Source: Candidatus Zixiibacteriota bacterium (lineage in GTDB: Bacteria; Zixibacteria; MSB-5A5; GN15; JACZUZ01). Taken from it: a DNA stretch of 6,786 bases. Shown here in pieces: positions 1-5,758 of this stretch (the stretch's first letter is position 1; every line of letters begins with the position of its first letter). The DNA lies in the NCBI GenBank assembly GCA_022563625.1, contig JADFNA010000090.1:1-6786 (forward strand), given 5' to 3'. The notes beneath the pieces are model-generated. The model saw nothing but the letters and a program-made list of their open reading frames with translations. It had not been told where the DNA came from and ran no database searches. The translations under genes were made by a program, and so were the position numbers.

Positions 1-185
1 ACTGCTGAGTCAAGCGAGGCAAGTATCTGAATGGAGAAGTCTCCATCATTGACGCCATTGACAGCATCACTAGGATCCAGAAAACGCAGTTTGACAGTAT
101 CAGGTGTGGCTCCCGGAATCTGCGCAAACGCCCCTGAACAGACCAGCATGGCGGCCAAAGTCATAATCAAAGTTTTCCGTTTCAT
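1..185 (-). CDS. Secreted protein of unknown function, N-terminal fragment (runs off left edge)
   Basis: Reading the minus strand from the ATG at 185-183 gives 61 codons without a stop before the window ends. Residues 1-21 form a classic Sec signal peptide: a basic start (MKRK), a hydrophobic core (TLIMTLAAMLVCSG) and an AFA/Q signal peptidase I site after residue 21. The Cys at residue 16 does not sit in a lipobox, so a lipoprotein is unlikely. The visible mature part (about residues 22-61) is polar and Asp/Gly-rich, with a strand-like stretch DTVKLRFLDP and then DGDFSIQILASLDSA. This is the sort of beginning seen in cohesin-like or other beta-rich secreted domains, but too little is present to name a family. 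A well-formed promoter lies at 315-287. The ribosome binding site is weak (AGGT about 11 bases upstream). The gene is divergent from the kinase. The gene call is fairly firm; the function is unknown. Confidence 0.8.
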   Translation of the reverse strand, partial: MKRKTLIMTLAAMLVCSGAFAQIPGATPDTVKLRFLDPSDAVNGVNDGDFSIQILASLDSA

Positions 186-202
186 CTTTACCGTACCTGC
201 GT

Positions 203-218
203 GTGGCTTTTGCGCCAC
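203..218 (-). repeat. Small hairpin in leader of the leftward gene
   Basis: On the minus strand GTGGC, a six-base loop GCAAAA and GCCAC form a perfect 5-bp stem ending 17 bases before the ATG at 185. It lies inside the predicted 5' untranslated region of about 95 bases. No U-run follows it. A structural or regulatory role is only inferred. Confidence 0.35.
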
Positions 219-286
219 GAAATATCTCTTTTGCTCAAGCGTGAAACATATTGGCGGGTTTTCATTGCCCGTCATCTTCAATATAA

Positions 287-315
287 AATATAACTCATTA
301 TTGGCGTTGAGTCAA
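287..315 (-). promoter_or_regulatory. Sigma70-type promoter for the leftward secreted-protein gene
   Basis: On the minus strand TTGACT (315-310) is followed after exactly 17 bases by TATATT (292-287), close to consensus at both boxes and in spacing. The predicted start near 280 leaves a leader of about 95 bases before the ATG at 185. The placement upstream of a gene with a clear signal peptide supports the call. Confidence 0.7.
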
Positions 316-440
316 TGTAAGAATTCAGCGCCGATGGGCTTCTCAGTAAGCGACCGGATCGGCTACGCGTCCCGTTAAACCCCTATACCACAGGACATTG
401 AGGCGTTCCCTTGGACGTGGCCGCGCCGTCTGCGATTAAT

Positions 441-470
441 CTGGACGAGCTAATTTGCACATACTATATT
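441..470 (+). promoter_or_regulatory. Possible promoter for the kinase gene
   Basis: CTGGAC (441-446) is followed after 18 bases by TATATT (465-470), giving a start near 477 and a leader of about 70 bases. The -10 hexamer is the same as in the other two predicted promoters of this window, but the -35 box is only moderate. An alternative -10, TACTAT at 462-467, would leave a spacing of 15. Confidence 0.35.
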
Positions 471-549
471 GTCCCCGGCGTTCATTCGGCAAACGGGCGC
501 CTAACTGCTACAACAAAACAGGTTGACAACAACAAAGATTGGACTTGCC

Positions 550-3489
550 GTGGAGCGCTTGATAGGACGTCTGGTAAATCAGTTCAAGATCATAGACAAG
601 CTCGGCGCCGGGGGGATGGGCGAGGTGTATCTGGCCGAGGACACGAAACTGCGCCGCCAGGTTGCGCTAAAATTTCTGCCGGAAAGTTACAGCGCTGATG
701 AGGAACTGAAATCACGTTTGCAGCATGAAGCGCAGGCGGCCGCGGCGTTGAATCATCCCAACATTGTCACGATCTATGAATTCGGCGAGCATGAGGGCCG
801 TCTGTTTATTGCGATGGAGTATGTCAGCGGCCAGACACTGGCCGAGGTGATCGCCGGCGGTAAGCTGACCACGAAAAAAGCGCTTGAGGCTGCCGCACAG
901 ATTTGCGACGGACTGGCGGTGGCGCACAAGGCTGGAATTGTACACCGTGACATAAAACCGGCGAATATTCTGATTGATGGGGCGGGCAGGGCCAAGATTC
1001 TGGATTTCGGGTTGGCGAAATCGCGCAGGGCGACAACTGAAACAAAAGTCGGGACCACGCTGGGCACACTTTCCTATGAATCACCCGAGCAGTCGCGGGG
1101 TGAGGAAGTTGATCAGCGCTCGGATATTTTCTCTTTCGGGGTTGTGCTGTACGAAATGATAACAGGCAAACTTCCATTTGCCGCTGAATTCGAAGAAGCA
1201 GTGCGCTATGCGATCTCTCACGAAGAGCCGCAGCCGCTGGCGCGCTTTTCATCTGATGTTCCCGCGCGCGTACAGGACATAATTGACAAAGCGCTCGCCA
1301 AAGAGCCAGACGAGCGCTATCAGCACGCCGATGACGCACTGGTGGACCTCAAACGCGCGCTAAAGGCGGGAGCGCCTTCGGGAATTACTTCACATCCGCC
1401 CGGTTCACTAGAGACAAAGCCGGCTGTGGCAAACCGTTCGCGGCTTATTGTGCCATTAGCTATTGTGTTTGTCGTAGCGCTGGTGGCGCTAATTTTCAAA
1501 CCGTGGAAAATTGAATTCAGCCCCACACAAGAAGCGCTTGCCGAAAGTAATTCACTGGCGGTCATGTATTTTGAAAACGTGGTTGATCCATCTGATGAAA
1601 ATAAAACCGCGCGCATGTTGACCAGCCTGCTGATTACCAATCTATCCGGAACAGGCAAGCTAAAAGTTGTCAGCCGCCAGCGCCTGTTCGACATCCTGCG
1701 GCTGCTGGGAAAAGAAGATGAAGCCGCGCTGGACCAGAGTGTCGCTTCCGAAGTTGCTGAGAGGGCGAATGTGCGCTGGATTCTGACAGGAGAAGTCTTA
1801 CAGGATGATCCGCTGGTTGTGACGGCTGTCATATCAGACGCGAAAACAGGCGATATACTGACTTCCGAGCGTGTCACCGCCCGCTCCGGTGAGAGCATAT
1901 TCGACGTAGTAGATAAACTCAGCGCAGGGATTCTGGCCAAATACAGCGCTCCGGATATGTCTGACGCGCCTGAGCCGATTGATTTCAATATTGCCGCGAC
2001 CACTACCAGTTCTGCCGAAGCATATCGGAATTTTCTTGAAGGTATGGACTTGATCTTGAAGTTCTACAACAATGAGGCGCGCGAGAAATTCCTGAAGGCG
2101 ATAGAATTAGATTCAACTTTCGCGATGGCATATTTTTGGCTTGCGAACACTTCTCAAGGGCTTGACGACGCTTTTTGGGCGATGAAGCAGGCCGTGAAGT
2201 TTATCGATCACGCCGGCGAGAAGGATAGCCTCTGGATTCGCGTGGGTGAAGCCCAATTGGCCAGCCGCACAAATGATATTCGGCGCCTTACCAAGGAGAT
2301 TGTTAAAAAGTATCCCGATGACAAGATGGGTTATCTCTTGCTAGCAACGAACACCGGCGCTGGCGAAAAGAGAATGGAGTATCTTCTGAGGGCAATCGAA
2401 CTTGATCCGCTCTTCAAAGAGGTGTATAACTTTTTGGCCTATGGATACGATGCGGAGGGCAAATTTGAGCGTTCAATCTGGGCGATTAACAAATACATAG
2501 ATCTTGCGCCTGACGAAGCAAATCCGTATGACACGCGTGGTGATCTGTATGCCTTCAATGGCGACATTGAAAGCGCCAAAAGGTCATACCAAAAGGCGCT
2601 GGAAATAAAAGAAGACTTTTTCACATCGCGAATCAAAGTCGGCGGCATGCAAAGCTTTGGCGGAGAGTATGACTCTGCTGAGGCAACATTGAGAAGGGCG
2701 ATAGAGGATATTCTTGACAAAAGCCAAAAAGCGTCCGTGAGCGCTTTTCTGGCGAGTCCATACAGTTATCAGGGGCAAATGAAACGGGCGCTTGAAATAC
2801 TTGAGCAGGTCATTGCAGCTGCGGAGCTCAACAATGTAGACAAGTCGGCAATCCTGGGTATCAAGCTGAGCCGTCTGCGTTTGTTTGAAACGCTGGGGGA
2901 TTATGACGCAGCGCTGATTGTCATGAGCGAGGGGATCAGAGACTTCAATAAACTAAAATCTGTGCGCCTTAGAGATACTCTTTCCATATTCGCGGCCTAC
3001 TCGCGCACGCTGGCCAGGGCGGGCAAAATTTCCGAAGCGGAATTGTACGCAGACACACTTGATGCGCTGGTGGACACGACCAAGGACACAACGCGCAGCC
3101 AGATTCTGCATGTTACACGCGGAGAGATCGCTTTTGCCATGCAAGATTACACTGAAGCCGTGAAACAGGGCGAATTAGCGCTCGGATTCACGCCTAATAA
3201 TTTCGTGCGGCGCTATCAACTCGGGCGGGCATATCTGGCCAACGGACAATTGGCCGAAGCTGTCGAGATGTTTACCAAAGCGCTCTCACGCTATGACTCA
3301 AACCGCATGCAGCGCGCGGGCGCGAATGTTAAGGCTTACTATTATCTTGGCATCGCCTACGAGAAGTCCGGCTGGACAGATAAAGCTATCGAACAATACG
3401 TGACATTTCTGAACATCTGGAAAAACGCCGACCCGGAGATCAAAGAGATTGATGACGCAAAAGCGCGTTTGGCGCAACTGCGCTCTTAG
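550..3489 (+). CDS. Transmembrane Hanks-type Ser/Thr protein kinase with CsgG/FlgO-like and TPR regions
   Basis: This is a PknB-like kinase of 979 residues counted from GTG at 550. It would phosphorylate Ser/Thr on cytosolic targets. The kinase domain spans about residues 13-270 and looks catalytically complete: glycine loop GAGGMGEV (19-26), Lys41 in VALKF, Glu60 in helix C, HRDIKPANI with Asp134, DFG at 152-154, SPE at 178-180, DIFSFG at 192-197 and Arg256. A single hydrophobic span at about 299-316 follows, so the rest should lie outside the cytoplasm. Residues 335-463 (SLAVMYFENV onward) resemble the CsgG/FlgO/TolB-N-like domain often placed between kinase and TPRs in such proteins. From about 487 to 955 there are several TPR-like helical pairs, for example around 622-685 and 853-915. 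The start is uncertain. TTG at 523 abuts its only purine run. TTG at 559 gives the usual (M)IGR start but sits 3 bases from GGAG. GTG at 550 has GGA six bases upstream and is preferred. The TAG stop is at 3487. Confidence 0.93.
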   Translation: MERLIGRLVNQFKIIDKLGAGGMGEVYLAEDTKLRRQVALKFLPESYSADEELKSRLQHEAQAAAALNHPNIVTIYEFGEHEGRLFIAMEYVSGQTLAEVIAGGKLTTKKALEAAAQICDGLAVAHKAGIVHRDIKPANILIDGAGRAKILDFGLAKSRRATTETKVGTTLGTLSYESPEQSRGEEVDQRSDIFSFGVVLYEMITGKLPFAAEFEEAVRYAISHEEPQPLARFSSDVPARVQDIIDKALAKEPDERYQHADDALVDLKRALKAGAPSGITSHPPGSLETKPAVANRSRLIVPLAIVFVVALVALIFKPWKIEFSPTQEALAESNSLAVMYFENVVDPSDENKTARMLTSLLITNLSGTGKLKVVSRQRLFDILRLLGKEDEAALDQSVASEVAERANVRWILTGEVLQDDPLVVTAVISDAKTGDILTSERVTARSGESIFDVVDKLSAGILAKYSAPDMSDAPEPIDFNIAATTTSSAEAYRNFLEGMDLILKFYNNEAREKFLKAIELDSTFAMAYFWLANTSQGLDDAFWAMKQAVKFIDHAGEKDSLWIRVGEAQLASRTNDIRRLTKEIVKKYPDDKMGYLLLATNTGAGEKRMEYLLRAIELDPLFKEVYNFLAYGYDAEGKFERSIWAINKYIDLAPDEANPYDTRGDLYAFNGDIESAKRSYQKALEIKEDFFTSRIKVGGMQSFGGEYDSAEATLRRAIEDILDKSQKASVSAFLASPYSYQGQMKRALEILEQVIAAAELNNVDKSAILGIKLSRLRLFETLGDYDAALIVMSEGIRDFNKLKSVRLRDTLSIFAAYSRTLARAGKISEAELYADTLDALVDTTKDTTRSQILHVTRGEIAFAMQDYTEAVKQGELALGFTPNNFVRRYQLGRAYLANGQLAEAVEMFTKALSRYDSNRMQRAGANVKAYYYLGIAYEKSGWTDKAIEQYVTFLNIWKNADPEIKEIDDAKARLAQLRS

Positions 3490-3540
3490 GCTCGAATACG
3501 AGCGCTCATTGACAGATGGTAGGTCACGAAACCCGCGCTC

Positions 3541-3576
3541 CTGACATTATTTCTATGCGCTTTAGCACAATGTCAG
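3541..3576. repeat. Inverted repeat, 8-bp perfect arms
   Basis: CTGACATT at 3541-3548 is the exact reverse complement of AATGTCAG at 3569-3576, separated by 20 bases. The right arm shares bases 3572-3576 with the next inverted repeat, so the two hairpins cannot form at once. It begins 51 bases after the kinase stop. No U-run follows it, so it is a poor intrinsic terminator. Confidence 0.6.
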
Positions 3577-3615
3577 AACCCGTCGAGAACTGAAGTTCTC
3601 TTTGGGGATTCTGAC
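3572..3615. repeat. Nested palindrome: 9-pair outer stem around a 6-bp hairpin
   Basis: GTCAGAACCC (3572-3581) pairs with GGATTCTGAC (3606-3615) with one C-A mismatch. Inside it GAGAAC (3585-3590), loop TGAA and GTTCTC (3595-3600) make a perfect hairpin followed by TTT. The inner hairpin plus TTT could be a weak terminator for the kinase transcript. The whole nested shape also resembles REP-like dispersed palindromes. Only the base pairing is seen; the role is inferred. Confidence 0.6.
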
Positions 3616-3653
3616 CTGCGATTCATAGACTTACGAATGATAGACCTACGAAT
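3610..3653 (+). repeat. Degenerate 15-bp tandem repeats (about three units)
   Basis: ATAGACTTACGAAT at 3625-3638 recurs as ATAGACCTACGAAT at 3640-3653, 13 of 14 bases identical at a period of 15. The preceding 14 bases (3610-3623, containing GACCTGCGATT) match the same unit at about 10 positions, giving a third weaker copy that overlaps the right arm of the palindrome. The array ends 32 bases before the predicted -35 box, where activator or repressor sites are often found. Confidence 0.55.
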
Positions 3654-3684
3654 CCTATTTGTTTGCGGCGGTTGAATTTCTCGC

Positions 3685-3712
3685 TTGCACTGTGCGGCGG
3701 GCATGTTATATT
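3685..3712 (+). promoter_or_regulatory. Sigma70-type extended -10 promoter for the protease pair
   Basis: TTGCAC (3685-3690) is followed after 16 bases by TATATT (3707-3712), with TG at 3704-3705 one base before the -10 hexamer, the extended -10 pattern. The predicted start is near 3719, giving a leader of about 104 bases before the ATG at 3823. No comparable promoter is seen in the 55 bases before the second protease, so this one probably serves both. Confidence 0.6.
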
Positions 3713-3717
3713 GAAGT

Positions 3718-3783
3718 ATCCGCCACCTGTCCGGTTATGGCGGATTTTAGCTCTGCTCCCGTCAGGAGCATGCAAGTCGTTGC
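3718..3783 (+). promoter_or_regulatory. Structured mRNA leader with three consecutive hairpins
   Basis: Hairpin 1: ATCCGCCA (3718-3725) pairs perfectly with TGGCGGAT (3738-3745) over a 12-base loop, and T3745 begins a run of four T. Hairpin 2: TGCTCC (3754-3759) pairs with GGAGCA (3765-3770) over loop CGTCA. Hairpin 3: GCAA (3772-3775) pairs with TTGC (3780-3783). Hairpin 1 starts almost exactly at the predicted transcription start. It could stabilise the mRNA 5' end or, with its U-run, act as an attenuator. I do not recognise a known riboswitch class here. Confidence 0.45.
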
Positions 3784-3803
3784 GTTACATAGGCTATCTT
3801 CAT

Positions 3804-3810
3804 AGGAAGG
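3804..3810 (+). promoter_or_regulatory. Ribosome binding site of the first protease gene
   Basis: AGGAAGG lies 12 bases before the ATG at 3823, a strong purine run at a rather long spacing. No better in-frame start is visible nearer to it, and the ATG gives an intact signal peptide, so the start is kept. Confidence 0.55.
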
Positions 3811-3822
3811 CAAAACACCAGA

Positions 3823-5703
3823 ATGCACTCTATCAGATCAATTTTCGAATTATTGCCAATTGCGCTGTCGCTTGCGGCGCTCTCGATAGTTATCGGAGCC
3901 TCAACACCGGCGCAGGCCCAGGATTCAGAGTGCGGCACAATTACCTCCCCGGAAGTTGTGGCTGCTGAGTTGAAGCGAATGCAAGAGGCGCCGCTGATGG
4001 CGGTTGATGACACTACCTGGTATTATGTTCCGGTCTCATTGCACATTGTGAATCGTAGTGACGGTACCGGGGGCATGCCCGAACAGCGCGTCATTCAATC
4101 ATTGCATGATCTCAACATGCATTACGCACAGGCCAAAATCCGGTTTTTCAGGTTCCGTGATAGGGAAGGGCAGTACATAACCTATCAGATCAACGATGAC
4201 GATTTTTTTAGCGGCGCCAAGGACGCCGGCCTGCTGCGGACTTATGACAATGTCCCCAACACGTCTAATATCTGGTTTGTGGGAAACACCGGGTTCTGCG
4301 GGTTTTCAAGTTTCACATCTTCGGGTAATCTGGGCACGGTTATGGATGTGGCCTGCTCGGGCCTGCCGGGCAATCACTCGACCATCGCCCACGAACTGGG
4401 CCACTACTTTAATTTGTACCATACACACGAGACTGCTTTCGGCCTTGAGTGCCCCGACGGGACCAATTGTGTCGTCGCCGGTGATTTGATTTGTGAGACA
4501 CCCGCTGATCCGACACTCTCAGGAAGAGTGCAGGGGAATTGCCTGTACAGCGGGCCAACCAACGCTGGAGGAGTTTGCGCCGGGACATATGATCCGCAAA
4601 CAGAAAACTTGTTGTCATATTCTATTAAGAATTGCCGGGACCTGCTTACTCCAGCGCAGATTTCGAAAATGCGTTCGACCCTGGTCAACCTGCGTCCTTA
4701 TTTGTTTCAGTTCGACAGCACAGACAATGACGGCGACGGTGTGTTTGATGTGGCCGACAATTGCCCTGAGATTTACAACCCGGACCAGATCGACGCGGAT
4801 ATTGACGGATACGGTGACGCCTGTCTGCACGCGCAAATTGGTGTCGATAATCAACTGGGAGCAGTGCCGCATTCTGTCAATTTTAGCGGCGCAAGTGATC
4901 TGACTGTGGTCAGCTGGACCTGGGACTTTGGTGACAGTAACGGTTCATCGGAGCAGTCGCCGACACATGTCTACACGGCGCCGGGAACATACACTGTGAG
5001 CCTGACAGTTGATTCCCCGGATTCCAGTTTCACGGCCACCCGCCAGCGTCCTATTGCCGCGGTGGCGGACACATTGATCGGCGCTGTGGTGGCGGTCGAC
5101 GGCGCCGGTTTCGCGACAGTAAATATTTACGCGCGCAATACATTGCCGGTCCGTCAAATGCAGATTCCATTCTCCTGGTCGGGTCCGTTTAACCTGCAGT
5201 TCACGGGCTGGTCAACCGATGGTTTGCGCACCGGTTATTTTGGTTCACAAAATCTGGTCAGCATCGACCCCTTTAATAAACGTGCGGCGATCAATCTGCT
5301 GTCATCGGTTGATGGCTCCCTGCCCTATCTGGCGCCGGATACAGGCGCCATACTCAGCCTCTTTTTCGAGGCCGCTGAATTCAGCGGAGGGCCTAATGTT
5401 ATTGCAATCGGCCCTATTCCCGGGTCGCAGATTTATTTTTCAACCGATCTGGGCGACTTTGCTCCGTCGAGCGTTGATGGGTCAGTGGCGGGGCCGCCGT
5501 ATGTATGCGGTGACGCTAACGGTTCCGGCGGAGTGAATATCGCTGACGTTACCTACTTGATTGCTCGAATCTTCGCCGGTGGTCCGGCGCCTGTTCCGCT
5601 TGAGGCTGGCGACGCTAACGGATCAGGCGGGGTGAATATTGCCGATGTGACCTATCTGATTGCGCGGATTTTCGCCGGTGGTCCGGCGCCTGTTTGCCCC
5701 TAG
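3823..5703 (+). CDS. Secreted M43-like (pappalysin) metalloprotease with TSP3, PKD, cohesin-like and dockerin regions
   Basis: A complete 626-residue exported protein. Residues 1-32 are a signal peptide ending AQA/Q. The catalytic region (about 37-295) has HELGHYFNLYH at 190-200: zinc ligands His190, His194 and His200, catalytic base Glu191, and Asn where most metzincins have Gly, a variant known in M43. Nine Cys in this region suggest disulfides. The Met-turn reads NLLSYS (262-267), so Leu264 replaces the usual Met; Tyr266 is kept. Next come a calcium-binding thrombospondin type 3 unit (298-334, with DNCP and NPDQ), a PKD domain (about 337-412, WDFGD at 367-371), a beta-rich stretch resembling cohesin-like modules (about 415-552, tentative), and a two-repeat type I dockerin (562-624). 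The likely role is extracellular or surface peptide hydrolysis, with the C-terminal modules for binding or assembly. The substrate cannot be told. It is followed after 55 bases by a paralogue. Confidence 0.93.
   Translation: MHSIRSIFELLPIALSLAALSIVIGASTPAQAQDSECGTITSPEVVAAELKRMQEAPLMAVDDTTWYYVPVSLHIVNRSDGTGGMPEQRVIQSLHDLNMHYAQAKIRFFRFRDREGQYITYQINDDDFFSGAKDAGLLRTYDNVPNTSNIWFVGNTGFCGFSSFTSSGNLGTVMDVACSGLPGNHSTIAHELGHYFNLYHTHETAFGLECPDGTNCVVAGDLICETPADPTLSGRVQGNCLYSGPTNAGGVCAGTYDPQTENLLSYSIKNCRDLLTPAQISKMRSTLVNLRPYLFQFDSTDNDGDGVFDVADNCPEIYNPDQIDADIDGYGDACLHAQIGVDNQLGAVPHSVNFSGASDLTVVSWTWDFGDSNGSSEQSPTHVYTAPGTYTVSLTVDSPDSSFTATRQRPIAAVADTLIGAVVAVDGAGFATVNIYARNTLPVRQMQIPFSWSGPFNLQFTGWSTDGLRTGYFGSQNLVSIDPFNKRAAINLLSSVDGSLPYLAPDTGAILSLFFEAAEFSGGPNVIAIGPIPGSQIYFSTDLGDFAPSSVDGSVAGPPYVCGDANGSGGVNIADVTYLIARIFAGGPAPVPLEAGDANGSGGVNIADVTYLIARIFAGGPAPVCP
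5509..5694 (+). repeat. Two dockerin repeats encoding the same 29 residues
   Basis: Bases 5509-5595 and 5608-5694 (period 99) encode identical 29-residue units (563-591 and 596-624 of the first protease). The DNA differs at 13 of 87 positions, all synonymous; the last 24 bases of each unit are identical. Each unit starts GDANGSGG and has Asp1, Asn3, Asn9 and Asp12 of the calcium loop, but Ser at position 5 where Asp is usual. A 12-base linker encodes PLEA. Confidence 0.9.
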
Positions 5704-5747
5704 TTTGTACTTTATTTGCGTTCCCCGCTCTCTATTAATGGGAAGGT

Positions 5748-5753
5748 GAGAGG
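5748..5753 (+). promoter_or_regulatory. Ribosome binding site of the second protease gene
   Basis: GAGAGG ends 5 bases before the ATG at 5759, a better-spaced site than that of the first protease. GAGAG (5748-5752) can pair with CTCTC at 5728-5732, so the site could be partly masked in the mRNA. The 55-base gap shows no clear promoter, which supports co-transcription. Confidence 0.6.
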
Positions 5754-5758
5754 TCGAA

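Larger units (their letters stand above)
186..549. other. Divergent intergenic region, no gene seen
   Basis: These 364 bases separate the leftward secreted-protein gene from the rightward kinase gene. The left half is AT-rich and holds a strong leftward promoter and a small hairpin in that gene's leader. The right half holds one moderate rightward promoter candidate. Open frames crossing the region are short, lack signal or domain features, and run antisense to or out of frame with the flanking genes. I see no RNA gene and no long repeat. Confidence 0.7.
3490..3822. other. Structured intergenic region between kinase and protease genes
   Basis: These 333 bases contain no convincing gene; the open frame across 3663-3968 runs into the protease gene in another frame and has no domain features. 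In order the stretch holds two overlapping inverted repeats (3541-3615), degenerate 15-bp tandem repeats (3610-3653), a strong rightward promoter (3685-3712), and a leader with three hairpins (3718-3783) before a purine-rich ribosome binding site. Confidence 0.75.

Noticed and set aside
200..255. Resemblance of the leftward gene's leader (CACGC, GCAAAA, GGCGCAAAAGCC pieces on the minus strand) to a cyclic di-GMP-I riboswitch
   Set aside because: Short pieces look similar, but the paired helix with a GNRA loop between them and the second long stem are missing. A covariance-model scan would settle it.
31..378. Plus-strand open frame of 115 codons over the left edge
   Set aside because: It lies antisense to the leftward gene with a convincing signal peptide and promoter, and then crosses that promoter. 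Its protein is low-information with no domain.
523..528. TTGACA as a consensus -35 box
   Set aside because: No -10-like sequence lies 15-19 bases downstream, and the position is at the beginning of the kinase coding region.
411..698. Plus-strand open frame of 95 codons overlapping the kinase start
   Set aside because: Out of frame with the kinase, whose conserved glycine loop is encoded in the same bases. The peptide is Arg-rich and has no recognisable features.
3663..3968. Open frame before and into the first protease
   Set aside because: It spans the predicted promoter and leader and overlaps the protease signal-peptide region in another frame. No ribosome binding site is visible.
5509..5694. 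Dockerin repeats as a recent tandem duplication or CRISPR-like array
   Set aside because: There are only two units, in frame, with 13 silent differences and a known dockerin pattern.
5721..5752. Possible terminator between the two protease genes (TTCCC/GGGAA and CTCTC/GAGAG pairings)
   Set aside because: Stems are only 5 bp with long loops, no U-run follows, and they overlap the ribosome binding site. Read-through into the second gene is more likely.
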